From assembly GCA_937915865.1 (NCBI GenBank), contig CALGIG010000052.1:1-64000 (forward strand): a stretch of 64,000 nt of DNA, written 5' to 3'. The notes below the pieces were generated by a model that was not told the DNA's origin, did not search any database, and saw nothing but the letters and a program-made list of their open reading frames with translations. The stretch is from an uncultured Prolixibacteraceae bacterium. GTDB taxonomy: Bacteria > Bacteroidota > Bacteroidia > Bacteroidales > Prolixibacteraceae. The position numbers were made by a program, and so were the translations under genes. How positions within the stretch are numbered: position 1 is the first letter of the stretch; each line of letters opens with the position of its first letter. Below are positions 1 to 9,254 of the stretch, in pieces.

Positions 1-257
1 TTTTAATGTTTATTTTACTGATATTCAGCTATTTATATTTTTGTCATGTACTAAACAAATAATCATTCATTTTAGAATAGCAACACAAATGCAAATGTAA
101 TAAAATACATGCCAGAGCAAGTAATATTATTGTTTGCCGAGGTCTTGTCTTTGTATTTTATAGAAATTAATTTGGAACAACGCAACCTTTGTGGTTTTAA
201 ACGCATCAATACTTCAGAAATTTGGTTTACAATTGTATATCAGATTAAAATAGGTAT
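1..257. other. Intergenic region at the left edge
   Basis: AT-rich stretch with no open frame of note, ahead of the sigma-factor gene. I see no clear TTTG / TAnnTTTG promoter pair, so the start of the following transcript cannot be placed. The upstream gene lies outside the window. Confidence 0.5.
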
Positions 258-818
258 TTGGAAGATTTTAAAGTGATAATATCTGAATGTATTGCCGGAA
301 GCAGAAAGGCTCAGGCAAAGTTGTATCATCAGTTTGCTCCTAAAATGTTTGGAGTATGTCTGAGGTATGCGAAAGACTCAACCGAGGCTGAGGATAATCT
401 ACAGGAAGGCTTTATCCGGGTTTTTACCAATCTAAAATCTTTCAGGCACGACGGTTCTTTGGAAGGTTGGATTCGAAGGATTATGGTAAATGTTTCCTTG
501 GAGAAAATAAGAAAACAATACCTTTTGTATCCTGTTGAGGATGTTACAATTTACGATACTGTGAATGTATCTGATGATGTGATAGCAAAAATGTCGGCAG
601 ATGAGTTGTTGAGGATTATCAGAGAATTATCTCCCAGATACCAGTTAGTATTTAATCTTTATGTGTTTGAAGGAATGTCGCATCAGGAAATTGCTAAAGA
701 AATGGGCATTAACGAAGGAACCTCTAAATCGAATCTGGCCCGTGCCAGAGAGATACTAAAAAAGAAAGTGCATGAAAAATTTGGTGATTTGAAAGCCAGA
801 AACAATTTTACGGCATGA
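258..818 (+). CDS. ECF-type RNA polymerase sigma factor
   Basis: A 186-residue extracytoplasmic-function sigma-70 factor. Region 2 lies at about residues 10-80, with the typical core-binding segment around LYHQFAPKMFGVCLRY and then EAEDNLQEGFIRVF. Region 4 is at about 115-175 with a helix-turn-helix (GMSHQEIAKEMGINEGTSKSNLARA). It should direct RNA polymerase to a small regulon in the cytoplasm. The frame opens with TTG at 258; a GTG at 273 is another possible start and no ATG is well placed, so the start is uncertain. The stop overlaps the next start by four bases (ATGA), which implies translational coupling with the membrane protein that follows, its probable regulator. Family assignment is firm; the target genes are unknown. 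Confidence 0.9.
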   Translation: MEDFKVIISECIAGSRKAQAKLYHQFAPKMFGVCLRYAKDSTEAEDNLQEGFIRVFTNLKSFRHDGSLEGWIRRIMVNVSLEKIRKQYLLYPVEDVTIYDTVNVSDDVIAKMSADELLRIIRELSPRYQLVFNLYVFEGMSHQEIAKEMGINEGTSKSNLARAREILKKKVHEKFGDLKARNNFTA

Positions 819-2221
819 TGAAGGAAAAGAATTTGGATGATTTGTTTCGCGAGAAGCTCCTGAATTATGAGCAGGAGCCGCCTGCTTATTTGCTGGAAAA
901 TATACTTGGTGGCGTTGCTAAAAACCATCGTAAAAAGAGAATAATATGGCTAAGAGTTGCGGGTGTTGCAGCGGCTCTACTTATTGCATTTGTCGCTGGT
1001 TGGCAGTTTAGTACCAACAAAACAGACCGAATTGCAAATAACTCATTGGTAAACTACAAAAATCCAGAAAATCCAGTTCAGTCTCATTCCACTTCTATGC
1101 CAATGGTATCACAAAAAATTGCTGTTAACCGGGCATCGAAGATTCCTGCAAAAAATGAACAAAATTTAATAGAACAGGACAATAAGGAATTTTCACATCA
1201 CTCAAATTATAATGAGTATTCCCCCATTTCTGTAAATTCAGGCAAGGGGCCGGATAAACTTGACAACAATAAGATTTTAAGTTTGAAACCATTGGACAAA
1301 GGATTTATCAAGACTGAAAAGAAAGAAATTCGTTTGGAAAAGGCACAAATTTTAAAACAGAAAATTGTAGTTGAAAAAACAATAGATCAGCAGATAATGG
1401 AGATGAATAAGCAAATGTTATCAGCTCGTTCTAAAAACAGTTCAAAAGCCAGATGGTTACTCGGAGCTCAGATTTCGCCTGAATACAATGGCGCCTACAG
1501 TTCGCATTCCAAGGCTTATGCAAGTAATATGCTAAAGACTAAATCGAATAAGGTTGATTTGGCTGGAGGTATTTCCATTGAATACAAAAAAGGTAAACGC
1601 TGGAGTTTCCAAAGTGGAATTTATTATTCGGGAATAGGACAAACATCGGGCAATGGTAGTTCAAAAGAGTATAGTTATGCGGTAAATGATGGCTCTAATT
1701 ATTTTAGTAATACAACTATTAAAGTTGATGCTGCCTCAAACCGATACTCAATGAATAGTAATGCAGGTGTCGTTGAGTTAACCCAAATTCCTGCGGGAAT
1801 GACAATTGGGGCATCGCTTGATGATAAAAGTTATCTGTCAAATGCAGTTGTTGCCACGCAAAATACTTTCATTCAGGATTTCGATTACCTTGAAATACCG
1901 CTTTATCTGCGTTATAATTTTGTCGATAACCGGTTCGGAATTTCTATAGTTGGTGGTTTAAGTTCCAATGTATTGGTTGGCAATCGTTTATATGCTGACA
2001 CTAGCTTCGGAAAATCACTGGTAGGTCGAACAAAAGACCTGGAAACATTTAATTACAGCAGTACAGTTGGTTTAGGATTTAAATATTGTTTAACCAACAA
2101 GCTTTCGATGAGTATTGAACCTCGTTTTAAATATTTTATTAATTCGTTGAGCAACAATTCGTCTGTGACTTATAAGCCTTATACATTTGGGTTTTATACT
2201 GGTCTTAGCTATGAGTTTTAG
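815..2221 (+). CDS. Membrane-anchored protein with barrel-like C-terminus, probable anti-sigma partner
   Basis: 468 residues. The N-terminal ~43 residues are charged and cytoplasmic-like. They are followed by one hydrophobic segment (about 44-64, IIWLRVAGVAAALLIAFVAG), a long low-complexity polar linker to about 200, and a C-terminal half (about 210-468) rich in alternating aromatic/polar strands that ends in an aromatic residue (YEF), as outer-membrane beta-barrel proteins do. The start overlaps the sigma-factor stop by four bases. The position directly after an ECF sigma gene and the cytoplasmic stub plus membrane segment fit an anti-sigma role (inference). The barrel-like half resembles the PorT/OMP_b-brl group seen in Bacteroidota. 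No classical zinc anti-sigma (HxxxCxxC) motif is visible. Its function is unproven. Confidence 0.6.
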   Translation: MMKEKNLDDLFREKLLNYEQEPPAYLLENILGGVAKNHRKKRIIWLRVAGVAAALLIAFVAGWQFSTNKTDRIANNSLVNYKNPENPVQSHSTSMPMVSQKIAVNRASKIPAKNEQNLIEQDNKEFSHHSNYNEYSPISVNSGKGPDKLDNNKILSLKPLDKGFIKTEKKEIRLEKAQILKQKIVVEKTIDQQIMEMNKQMLSARSKNSSKARWLLGAQISPEYNGAYSSHSKAYASNMLKTKSNKVDLAGGISIEYKKGKRWSFQSGIYYSGIGQTSGNGSSKEYSYAVNDGSNYFSNTTIKVDAASNRYSMNSNAGVVELTQIPAGMTIGASLDDKSYLSNAVVATQNTFIQDFDYLEIPLYLRYNFVDNRFGISIVGGLSSNVLVGNRLYADTSFGKSLVGRTKDLETFNYSSTVGLGFKYCLTNKLSMSIEPRFKYFINSLSNNSSVTYKPYTFGFYTGLSYEF

Positions 2222-2318
2222 TTGCTCTGCAAATCCATTCCCCGATAATTTTATTTTAAGTACGCAACTTTTATAGGGTTTGGTTCATCTCTATAGAAAT
2301 ACTCAAAACCTATTAAAA

Positions 2319-3083
2319 ATGAAAAGGGCTGTTGTCTTACTTATTGTCGTATTGTTTGTTACTCAGGCACATGCGCAGAAGGGGAAAAAAGATGTTGTTT
2401 ACCTTAAATCGGGAGCAATAATACGCGGGCAAGTTATTACTTATGATATGAATGCCGTTAAAATAAACTCAGCGGGGAATGAATGGGTTTTTAAAAAGGC
2501 TGATGTCGATAGTGTTTCCCGCTATTTAAAAAATAACTACGAAACAAGTACTTCTACTTCTCCTCTTTATTATTTTGATGCTTCGGGTGGTGTGCTGGTT
2601 GGAAATTCAGGGAATAGCCAAAAAGCTCCATTTTCATATTCAAATTCATTTAATTACAGAATAACCAATAAGCTTTATTGTGGAATTGGTCTTGGAGTAG
2701 ATTTTCTTGATGAAACTTACATGCCCGCTTTTGCTCAAATTCAGTATAAATTCAGAAGTTCGAAGCTTACTCCATTTATAAATCTTCAGGCAGGCTACGA
2801 AGTTCCGCTTGAAAAAAAGAGCCGGAAAAATTTTAACAATTACTATACAAGCTCTTCATCATATTACTATCCGGGATATCAATATTACGAGAAACTTGAC
2901 AATAAGGGAGGTTATCTCATCAATCCACAGGTAGGTTTTATGTATGCTACTTCCGAAAATTTCGGATGGTTTTTTGCTTTTGGGTTCCGATATCATAAGA
3001 TCAACTATTCAGGAGAAAATGACTACAAACTCGAAACAAATTATTCGCGCTTATCGCTTAAAATAGGTTTCACCTTTAATTAA
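2319..3083 (+). CDS. Exported outer-membrane barrel-like protein of unknown function
   Basis: The ATG at 2319 gives a clean Sec signal peptide (MKRAVVLLIVVLFVTQAHAQ). A longer reading from 2280 adds 13 polar residues ahead of it and is less likely. After cleavage comes a short domain of the type KKDVVYLKSGAIIRGQV, common in Bacteroidota proteins that begin with a DVVYLKnGsiIrG strand pair. A C-terminal section rich in Tyr/Phe strands follows and ends in FTFN, consistent with a small outer-membrane barrel. The Tyr/Ser run near residues 180-200 is low complexity. It lies 97 bases after the membrane protein and 9 before the LVIVD lipoprotein, so it is probably in the same operon as the ECF factor. 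No enzymatic motif is visible. Confidence 0.6.
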   Translation: MKRAVVLLIVVLFVTQAHAQKGKKDVVYLKSGAIIRGQVITYDMNAVKINSAGNEWVFKKADVDSVSRYLKNNYETSTSTSPLYYFDASGGVLVGNSGNSQKAPFSYSNSFNYRITNKLYCGIGLGVDFLDETYMPAFAQIQYKFRSSKLTPFINLQAGYEVPLEKKSRKNFNNYYTSSSSYYYPGYQYYEKLDNKGGYLINPQVGFMYATSENFGWFFAFGFRYHKINYSGENDYKLETNYSRLSLKIGFTFN

Positions 3084-3092
3084 TCCAATGCC

Positions 3093-4379
3093 ATGAAACA
3101 AGTAAAATATATATTATCATTCTTAGTATTCTTTTCGGTTGTTTTTGCCGCTTGTACCGATAAGGTTTTTGAAACTTTTACAGCCAATGCTCCTATTTAC
3201 ATGAGTTATTCAGATTTGCGTTCAGCTGTTAAAATTACTTCGGCCCGAGACTTGAATAACCCGGGGAAAATTTATTTCAAAGACAATTACATTTTTATCA
3301 ATGAGAAAATGGCTGGTGTGCACATTTATGATGTTAGTGATCCTAAAAATCCTCAGAACAAAGGCTTTATCGAAATTCCCGGGAATGTTGATATTGCCAT
3401 AAAAGATAATATTCTGTATGCCGATAGTTATGTCGATTTGGTTGTAATTGATGTATCGAGTTTTTCTGCAATTAAAGAAGTTGGCCGGATTGAAAAGGTT
3501 TTTCCATATACATTGCCAACCTACGATACAAAACATCCTTTGGCTAAGATTGATGAAACCAAAGGAGTGGTTACAGGATGGGAAGTGAAAAGTGTTCGAC
3601 AGGAGTTGGAAGAGCGATATTATCCCATTTATTACTACGATACGGTTAAAGATGGTTATTACTTGACTAATTCGGGTGGAATAAGCGGCTCAACCGGAAC
3701 AACCTATGGCGTTGGGGGAAGTATGGCCCGTTTCGGGCTTTACAAAGATTATTTATATGTAGTGAACCAATATAATATTTTCACCTTTAAACTGAATTCA
3801 ACATCTACAGTTACCCAATTGAACACGAATTATGTAGGCTGGAATGTTGAAACGATTTTTATTTCGGATGACCGAATCTTCCTTGGTACACAAAACGGAA
3901 TGATTGTTCTATCACTCGATTCACCTGAAAAGCCTGTGCAATTAGGTAGTTTTTCACACATAACCTCATGCGATCCTGTTGTAATTAAAGGCGACCTTGC
4001 TTTTGTAACTCTGAAAGGTGGTACAACCTGCCGTGGAGGTACTCTAAACGAGCTTGATGTTGTCCAGATGAGTAATAATTATTCCAAATTTACGTTATTA
4101 AAAACCTATTCGATGAAAGAGCCACAAGGTCTTGGGATAGATGATGATGTGTTGTTTTTATGCGATGGAAGTGCAGGGTTAAAAGTGTTTAATATTGCCG
4201 ATCCATTGGCAATGGCACCAATCGCAACATTCCCGTCGGTTAATGCTTACGACGTGATTCCGGTAAATAATTACCTTTTTATGGTTGGAGAGGATGGCTT
4301 TTATTTATACGATTATTCAAATATCCTGAATATAAAACAAATTGGCACAATTCCAGTAAAACGGTTTTACGCCGATTAA
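3093..4379 (+). CDS. LVIVD-repeat lipoprotein
   Basis: 428 residues with a lipoprotein signal peptide; the lipobox ends at Cys21 (VFAAC). The mature part carries LVIVD-type repeats, for instance GVHIYDVSDPKNPQNKGFI, DLVVIDVSSFSAIKEVG, GLKVFNIADPLAMAPIATF and FYLYDYSNILNIKQIGTI. These are the blades of a predicted beta-propeller at the cell surface or in the periplasm. Such proteins are common in Bacteroidota as surface-exposed, non-enzymatic propellers of unknown ligand. It follows the barrel protein by 9 bases, so it is probably the last gene of the sigma-factor operon; a strong terminator lies about 110 bases downstream. Function beyond the fold is not known. Confidence 0.8.
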   Translation: MKQVKYILSFLVFFSVVFAACTDKVFETFTANAPIYMSYSDLRSAVKITSARDLNNPGKIYFKDNYIFINEKMAGVHIYDVSDPKNPQNKGFIEIPGNVDIAIKDNILYADSYVDLVVIDVSSFSAIKEVGRIEKVFPYTLPTYDTKHPLAKIDETKGVVTGWEVKSVRQELEERYYPIYYYDTVKDGYYLTNSGGISGSTGTTYGVGGSMARFGLYKDYLYVVNQYNIFTFKLNSTSTVTQLNTNYVGWNVETIFISDDRIFLGTQNGMIVLSLDSPEKPVQLGSFSHITSCDPVVIKGDLAFVTLKGGTTCRGGTLNELDVVQMSNNYSKFTLLKTYSMKEPQGLGIDDDVLFLCDGSAGLKVFNIADPLAMAPIATFPSVNAYDVIPVNNYLFMVGEDGFYLYDYSNILNIKQIGTIPVKRFYAD

Positions 4380-4489
4380 AACAAATAATATGGTATTTAC
4401 AGCAAATTGGCACGATTCCTGTAGTAAAAATATTAGTCCGCATTACCTTAATTAATGGACACTGAGAACTCTGTGGTAACCTCTCATAG

Positions 4490-4523
4490 AAAAGCCGGGA
4501 ATTATTTTCCGGCTTTTATTTTT
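4490..4523 (+). terminator. Rho-independent terminator after the LVIVD gene
   Basis: Perfect 9-base stem AAAAGCCGG (4490-4498) with CCGGCTTTT (4509-4517), a 10-base loop, then a T-rich run. It closes the sigma-factor operon. Confidence 0.85.
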
Positions 4524-4542
4524 ATTAAACAATGATGCATTG

Positions 4543-4573
4543 TTGATGGTAGAGCATAAAACTACTACCTTTG
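4543..4573 (+). promoter_or_regulatory. Bacteroidota-type promoter of the lytic transglycosylase
   Basis: A -7 element TACCTTTG at 4566-4573 matches TAnnTTTG. A TTG at 4543-4545, 20 bases upstream, is a weak -33 element. The start codon (4599) follows by 25 bases. Confidence 0.55.
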
Positions 4574-4598
4574 CAAATTGTCGAATTTTGAAAAAAAC

Positions 4599-5528
4599 AT
4601 GATGAGTTTTAATGTATTATTCCGGTCTCTCCGGCTTGTTAAATGGCTTCCTGTTCTTTTATTTTTGCCTTTAACGTCCTGTTCACAAACCAAACACCAT
4701 ATTCCAGATTCACTTGGTACACATTTATTTACACCCGTTGAAATTCCGGATAAACTTAAATTTGCAGGAGAAGATGTTCCTCTGGAATATTTCGATGTTC
4801 GTGAGAGCCTTGATCGTGAATTGTTGTCAACTGTTTATTTTCATTCGCAGACTATCAGATATTTAAAAAGTATGCCTCGTTACTTTTCGATGATCGAACC
4901 TATCCTGAAAACCAATGGTGTACCTGAAGATTTTAAATATTTATGTGTGGCTGAAAGTGGCTTCGATATTCGTGCTTTATCGCCTGCAAAAGCTGCTGGC
5001 TTTTGGCAATTACTTGAGGTTGTGGCTAAAGAAAATGGACTTGAAGTAAACAATGAAGTTGATGAACGTTATCATATCGAGAAAGCAACCCTGGTTGCCT
5101 GCCGTATATTTAAGGCAGCTTATCAAAAATATGGTAGCTGGACGCTGGTTGCTGCAGCATATAATGGAGGAAGAGCAGGTCTTGATCAGAAAATAACACG
5201 GCAAAAAGTAAAGAGCTATTACGATATGCAATTTGTAGAAGAGACTTCGCGCTATATATTTCGCATACTTGCACTTAAACTGGTTATGGAAGACCCTGAA
5301 AAATATGGTTTTAAAGTTGATAAAAAGGATATGTACCCGATTATAGAAACAAAAAATGTTGAAGTAAAAAGTTCAATTTCTGATCTTCCGGCGTGGGCTA
5401 TTAATAAAGGGATAAACTTTAAAATTTTGAAAATGTTTAATCCTTGGTTGCGGGATTTTTCTCTTAAAAACCCAGGGACGAAGACATATATTTTTAAAGT
5501 TCCGGTGCAAGGGTACCGAACCAGGTAA
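4599..5528 (+). CDS. Lytic transglycosylase (SLT/GH23) lipoprotein
   Basis: Cleaves the MurNAc-GlcNAc bond of peptidoglycan with anhydro-sugar formation. The ATG pair at 4599/4602 gives a good signal peptide; a TTG at 4578 would add seven residues and is less likely. The lipobox ends at Cys28 counted from 4599 (PLTSC), so it is probably anchored in the outer membrane. The SLT core shows the catalytic-glutamate segment CVAESGFDIRALSPAKAAGFWQL and the later AAAYNGGRAGL. This is the MltD-like arrangement but without obvious C-terminal LysM repeats. It has its own promoter, and uvrA follows after 91 bases. Cell-wall remodelling is the expected role. Confidence 0.88.
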   Translation: MMSFNVLFRSLRLVKWLPVLLFLPLTSCSQTKHHIPDSLGTHLFTPVEIPDKLKFAGEDVPLEYFDVRESLDRELLSTVYFHSQTIRYLKSMPRYFSMIEPILKTNGVPEDFKYLCVAESGFDIRALSPAKAAGFWQLLEVVAKENGLEVNNEVDERYHIEKATLVACRIFKAAYQKYGSWTLVAAAYNGGRAGLDQKITRQKVKSYYDMQFVEETSRYIFRILALKLVMEDPEKYGFKVDKKDMYPIIETKNVEVKSSISDLPAWAINKGINFKILKMFNPWLRDFSLKNPGTKTYIFKVPVQGYRTR

Positions 5529-5619
5529 AAGCTCTCGTTCTCCGGTAAAAAGAAGTTTGTAGATCGGGTTCAAAAGTTTAAAAATTTTTAGTGGCCCAAA
5601 AACTCAGTGAAAACAGAAA

Positions 5620-8487
5620 ATGCAGAAAACAGAAAAAATGGCGACCGATAATAGTGTCGAAGATGAAGGAAAGATTGTTGTTCATGGGGCTCGTGTACAC
5701 AATTTGCAAAATGTAAATGTTGAAATTCCACGGAATAAACTTACGGTAATTACAGGTTTAAGTGGCAGCGGAAAATCGTCCCTTGCCTTCGATACTATAT
5801 ATGCTGAAGGACAGCGCCGGTATATCGAAACATTCTCTGCTTATGCACGGTCTTTCCTTGGAAATATGGAACGTCCTGATGTTGACCTTATCACAGGTTT
5901 GAGCCCGGTAATTGCCATTGAGCAAAAAACAACCAATAAAAATCCCCGTTCTACTGTTGGCACCGTTACTGAAATTTACGACTTTCTGAGGTTGTTGTAT
6001 GCCCGTGCCGGAGAAGCATTTTCGTACAATACCGGCGAGAAAATGGTAAAGTATACCGATGATCAAATTCTCAATTTGATAAAGAATTCTTTTTCCGGGA
6101 AACGCATTCTGATTTTGGCGCCGGTAGTTAAAGGTCGTAAAGGACATTATCGCGAGTTGTTTGAACAGATACTGAAAAAAGGGTTTCTCAATGCGCGAAT
6201 CGATGGCGTTGTAACCGAACTTAAGGCTGCCATGCGTGTTGACCGGTATAAGAACCACTTTATCGAGATTGTTATTGATCGTTTATTGGTTGATGAAGCC
6301 AGTGATAAACGTTTGCGGGATTCGTTACAGGTTGCTATGCGCAACGGTCAGGGAATAGTAATGATTCTCGATCACGATACCCAGGAAGCTAAGTATTATA
6401 GCCGTCAGCTGATGTGCCCTACTTCAGGTATTTCGTACAACGAACCAGCTCCGCATAACTTCTCATTCAACTCACCACAAGGCGCCTGCCCCAAATGTAA
6501 TGGGTTGGGAACCATCAGTGAAATAGATCAGGAAAAAATTGTTCCTGACAATACAAAAAGCATTCAGAATGGAGGAATTGCTCCTCTTGGTCCGCATAAA
6601 AACACCTTGGTTTTCTGGCAGATTGAGGCTTTGGGTGAAATGTTTGGTTTTACCTTGAAAACCCCAATTAAAGACATCCCTGAAGATGGCTTAAATGCTA
6701 TACTTTTTGGAACAAACGAGCGAATTCACTTAAAAAACTCGCCACTTGGTGTTTCAATGAATTATATGATGACTTACGAGGGAATCATAAAATATATTGA
6801 TGCTCAAAAAGATGACAATCCCTCGCAAAAAGCGCAGAAATGGGCTAACCAGTTTGTGCGAGAATCGGTTTGCCCTGAGTGTAATGGACAACGTCTGAAA
6901 AAAGAATCGCTTTATTTCAGGATTGACGGCAAAAATATTTCGGAACTTGCCCGGATGGACATTTCAGAGCTGAATGAATGGTTCGGAAATCTGGAAAATA
7001 GACTTTCAGACCGTCAGCGAAAAATTGCTGTTGAAATTGTGAAAGAAATTCGTGATAGAATTAAATTTTTATTGGATGTTGGTCTGAAATACCTTTCACT
7101 CGACCGGGCTTCACGCACATTATCGGGTGGCGAATCGCAACGTATCAGGCTGGCCACACAAATTGGTTCTCAGCTGGTTAATGTACTTTATATTCTCGAC
7201 GAACCCAGCATTGGTTTGCATCATCGCGACAACCTTCGTCTGATTAATTCGCTTGCTCAACTACGGGATACAGGTAACTCGGTTATTGTAGTCGAACACG
7301 ACCGTGATATGATGCTTAATGCTGATTATGTGATTGATATTGGACCCTATGCAGGCGTTCATGGAGGACATATTGTTGCTGCCGGAACGCCAGATCAGGT
7401 TTTAAATGCCGGAACTTTAACATCTAAGTATCTTTCAGGGGAAGCTCAAATTCCAGTTCCCGAAAAACGGAGAAAAGGAAATGGGAAAGTACTATCTTTA
7501 AAAGGCTGCACTGGGAATAACTTAAAAAACGTTTCGGTCGATTTTCCTTTGGGTAAAATGATTTGTATTACCGGGGTATCGGGTAGTGGAAAATCAAGCT
7601 TGATTAATTCTACTTTGCAACCCATTTTGAGCCAACATTTTTATGGCTCACTTCAAGACCCATTGCCTTTTACCGAAATAATCGGACTTGAGTATATTGA
7701 TAAGGTTGTCCAGGTCGATCAGTCGCCACTGGGGCGAACACCACGCAGTAACCCGGTTACATATACTGGTGTATTTTCTGATATTCGGAATTTGTTTGCT
7801 CAATTACCCGAGGCAAAGCTTCGAGCTTATGGGCCAGGCCGTTTTTCGTTCAATGTTAAAGGTGGCCGTTGCGAAGATTGCCAGGGTGGAGGATTGAAGC
7901 AGATAGAAATGAATTTTCTTCCAGATGTGTATATCCATTGCGATACATGTAACGGAAGACGCTATAACCGGGAAACACTGGAAGTACGTTACAAAGGAAA
8001 GTCGATAAGCGATGTGTTGGATATGACTATAACACAAGGTGTTGAATTCTTCGAAAATATCCCTTCGATTGCGCATAAATTGAAAACTATTCAGGATGTA
8101 GGGCTTGGATACATTACCTTGGGGCAATCGTCGACAACCCTTTCAGGTGGCGAATCGCAGCGTGTAAAGTTGGCAACAGAGCTGGCCAAAAAAGATACCG
8201 GCAAAACCATGTATATTCTGGATGAACCAACTACCGGCCTTCATTTCGAGGATATTCGTGTACTGCTCGAAGTACTGAATAAACTGGTTGACCGTGGAAA
8301 TACAGTTGTTGTGATAGAACACAATATGGACGTAATTAAAGTGGCCGATCATATTATTGATATTGGTCCCGAAGGAGGAAAGGAGGGTGGAAGAGTAGTA
8401 TGTTTTGGAACACCAGAGGAAATAATTAAAAACAAAGAATCGTTTACCGCGAAATACCTGAAACAGGAGTTGAAAAACGGAGAATAA
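5620..8487 (+). CDS. Excinuclease ABC subunit A
   Basis: 955 residues, the normal UvrA length. It is the damage-recognising ATPase of nucleotide excision repair, acting with UvrB. Two ABC modules are visible: Walker A at 46-54 (GLSGSGKSS) and at 652-660 (GVSGSGKSS). Each module has a signature LSGGESQR and a Walker B ending ILDEP. The C-terminal zinc finger is complete (CEDC ... CDTC). In the first finger the leading pair is CPTS rather than CxxC while the second pair CPKC is intact; I believe this is common in Bacteroidota UvrA. Two in-frame ATGs lie close together (5620 and 5638); the first is taken. No uvrB or uvrC lies in the window, which is normal because uvr genes are usually scattered. 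Confidence 0.97.
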   Translation: MQKTEKMATDNSVEDEGKIVVHGARVHNLQNVNVEIPRNKLTVITGLSGSGKSSLAFDTIYAEGQRRYIETFSAYARSFLGNMERPDVDLITGLSPVIAIEQKTTNKNPRSTVGTVTEIYDFLRLLYARAGEAFSYNTGEKMVKYTDDQILNLIKNSFSGKRILILAPVVKGRKGHYRELFEQILKKGFLNARIDGVVTELKAAMRVDRYKNHFIEIVIDRLLVDEASDKRLRDSLQVAMRNGQGIVMILDHDTQEAKYYSRQLMCPTSGISYNEPAPHNFSFNSPQGACPKCNGLGTISEIDQEKIVPDNTKSIQNGGIAPLGPHKNTLVFWQIEALGEMFGFTLKTPIKDIPEDGLNAILFGTNERIHLKNSPLGVSMNYMMTYEGIIKYIDAQKDDNPSQKAQKWANQFVRESVCPECNGQRLKKESLYFRIDGKNISELARMDISELNEWFGNLENRLSDRQRKIAVEIVKEIRDRIKFLLDVGLKYLSLDRASRTLSGGESQRIRLATQIGSQLVNVLYILDEPSIGLHHRDNLRLINSLAQLRDTGNSVIVVEHDRDMMLNADYVIDIGPYAGVHGGHIVAAGTPDQVLNAGTLTSKYLSGEAQIPVPEKRRKGNGKVLSLKGCTGNNLKNVSVDFPLGKMICITGVSGSGKSSLINSTLQPILSQHFYGSLQDPLPFTEIIGLEYIDKVVQVDQSPLGRTPRSNPVTYTGVFSDIRNLFAQLPEAKLRAYGPGRFSFNVKGGRCEDCQGGGLKQIEMNFLPDVYIHCDTCNGRRYNRETLEVRYKGKSISDVLDMTITQGVEFFENIPSIAHKLKTIQDVGLGYITLGQSSTTLSGGESQRVKLATELAKKDTGKTMYILDEPTTGLHFEDIRVLLEVLNKLVDRGNTVVVIEHNMDVIKVADHIIDIGPEGGKEGGRVVCFGTPEEIIKNKESFTAKYLKQELKNGE

Positions 8488-8579
8488 GATGATATAAGCC
8501 ATGAAGGAAAATCTTCGGGTACATGAGGATGAACGTAATGGCGAGTTCTATGAGGCAATTAAAAAACAAATTAGAGTAT

Positions 8580-9176
8580 ATGAAAGTTCTGGTTGTTCTT
8601 GCCCATCCCGGAAAGGAAAGTTTAAATCATGCAATTGCTGATGTATGTTGCAATCAATTGAAAGAAAATGGCCATTCAGTTGTTTTTCATGATTTATATG
8701 AAGAGAAATTTGATCCTATATTACTACCAGTTGAGATTCCAAAGACTGGAACGTATGATCAAACAATTGAAATCCACTGCAAAGAGATTGCTGCTGCCGA
8801 TGGAATTGTTATCGTGCATCCCAATTGGTGGGGTCAACCTCCAGCTATCCTGAAGGGTTGGATTGACAGGGTAATCAGGCCGGGAATTGCATACGAATTT
8901 GCCGAAGGCGATAATGGTGAAGGAGTCCCAATTGGGTTGCTTAAGGCAAACACAGCATTAGTTTTTAATACTTCAAATACTAGTGAAAAGAGAGAGATTG
9001 AGGTGTTTAAAGATCCACTTGATGCTATATGGAAAAATTGCATTTTCGATTTATGTGGGGTAAAAACATTCGATAGGAGGATGTTTCGAATTGTGATAAC
9101 CAGTGATCTGGAACAACGCAAAACATGGCTAAATGAAGTTAAAATAATGATTAATAGTTATTTCCCTGCATGTTAA
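8580..9176 (+). CDS. Flavodoxin-fold NAD(P)H:quinone oxidoreductase
   Basis: Starting at the ATG at 8580 the protein begins MKVLVVLAHPGKESLNHAI, the classical first strand and FMN-phosphate loop of the MdaB/KefF/NQO1 flavodoxin-like family. An upstream ATG at 8523 adds 19 residues without family similarity. Further family features are ADGIVIVHPNWWGQPPAILKGWIDRV and the FNTSNT segment. Expected to be a soluble FMN or FAD enzyme that reduces quinones or related electrophiles with two electrons. It follows uvrA by 92 bases on the same strand and may be co-transcribed; both could belong to stress defence, but that is inference. The exact substrate cannot be told. Confidence 0.85.
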   Translation: MKVLVVLAHPGKESLNHAIADVCCNQLKENGHSVVFHDLYEEKFDPILLPVEIPKTGTYDQTIEIHCKEIAAADGIVIVHPNWWGQPPAILKGWIDRVIRPGIAYEFAEGDNGEGVPIGLLKANTALVFNTSNTSEKREIEVFKDPLDAIWKNCIFDLCGVKTFDRRMFRIVITSDLEQRKTWLNEVKIMINSYFPAC

Positions 9177-9254
9177 CTTAATTGATTCCAGTAATCATAT
9201 AGGCAAATTGTAAAATCTAATTTTTGAGATAATTTTAGAACTAAAAAATTAACA

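Noticed and set aside
6412..6500. UvrA first zinc finger lacks one cysteine (CPTS)
   Set aside because: I believe this is common in Bacteroidota UvrA, and all ATPase motifs and the C-terminal finger are intact, so it is not a sign of a broken gene.
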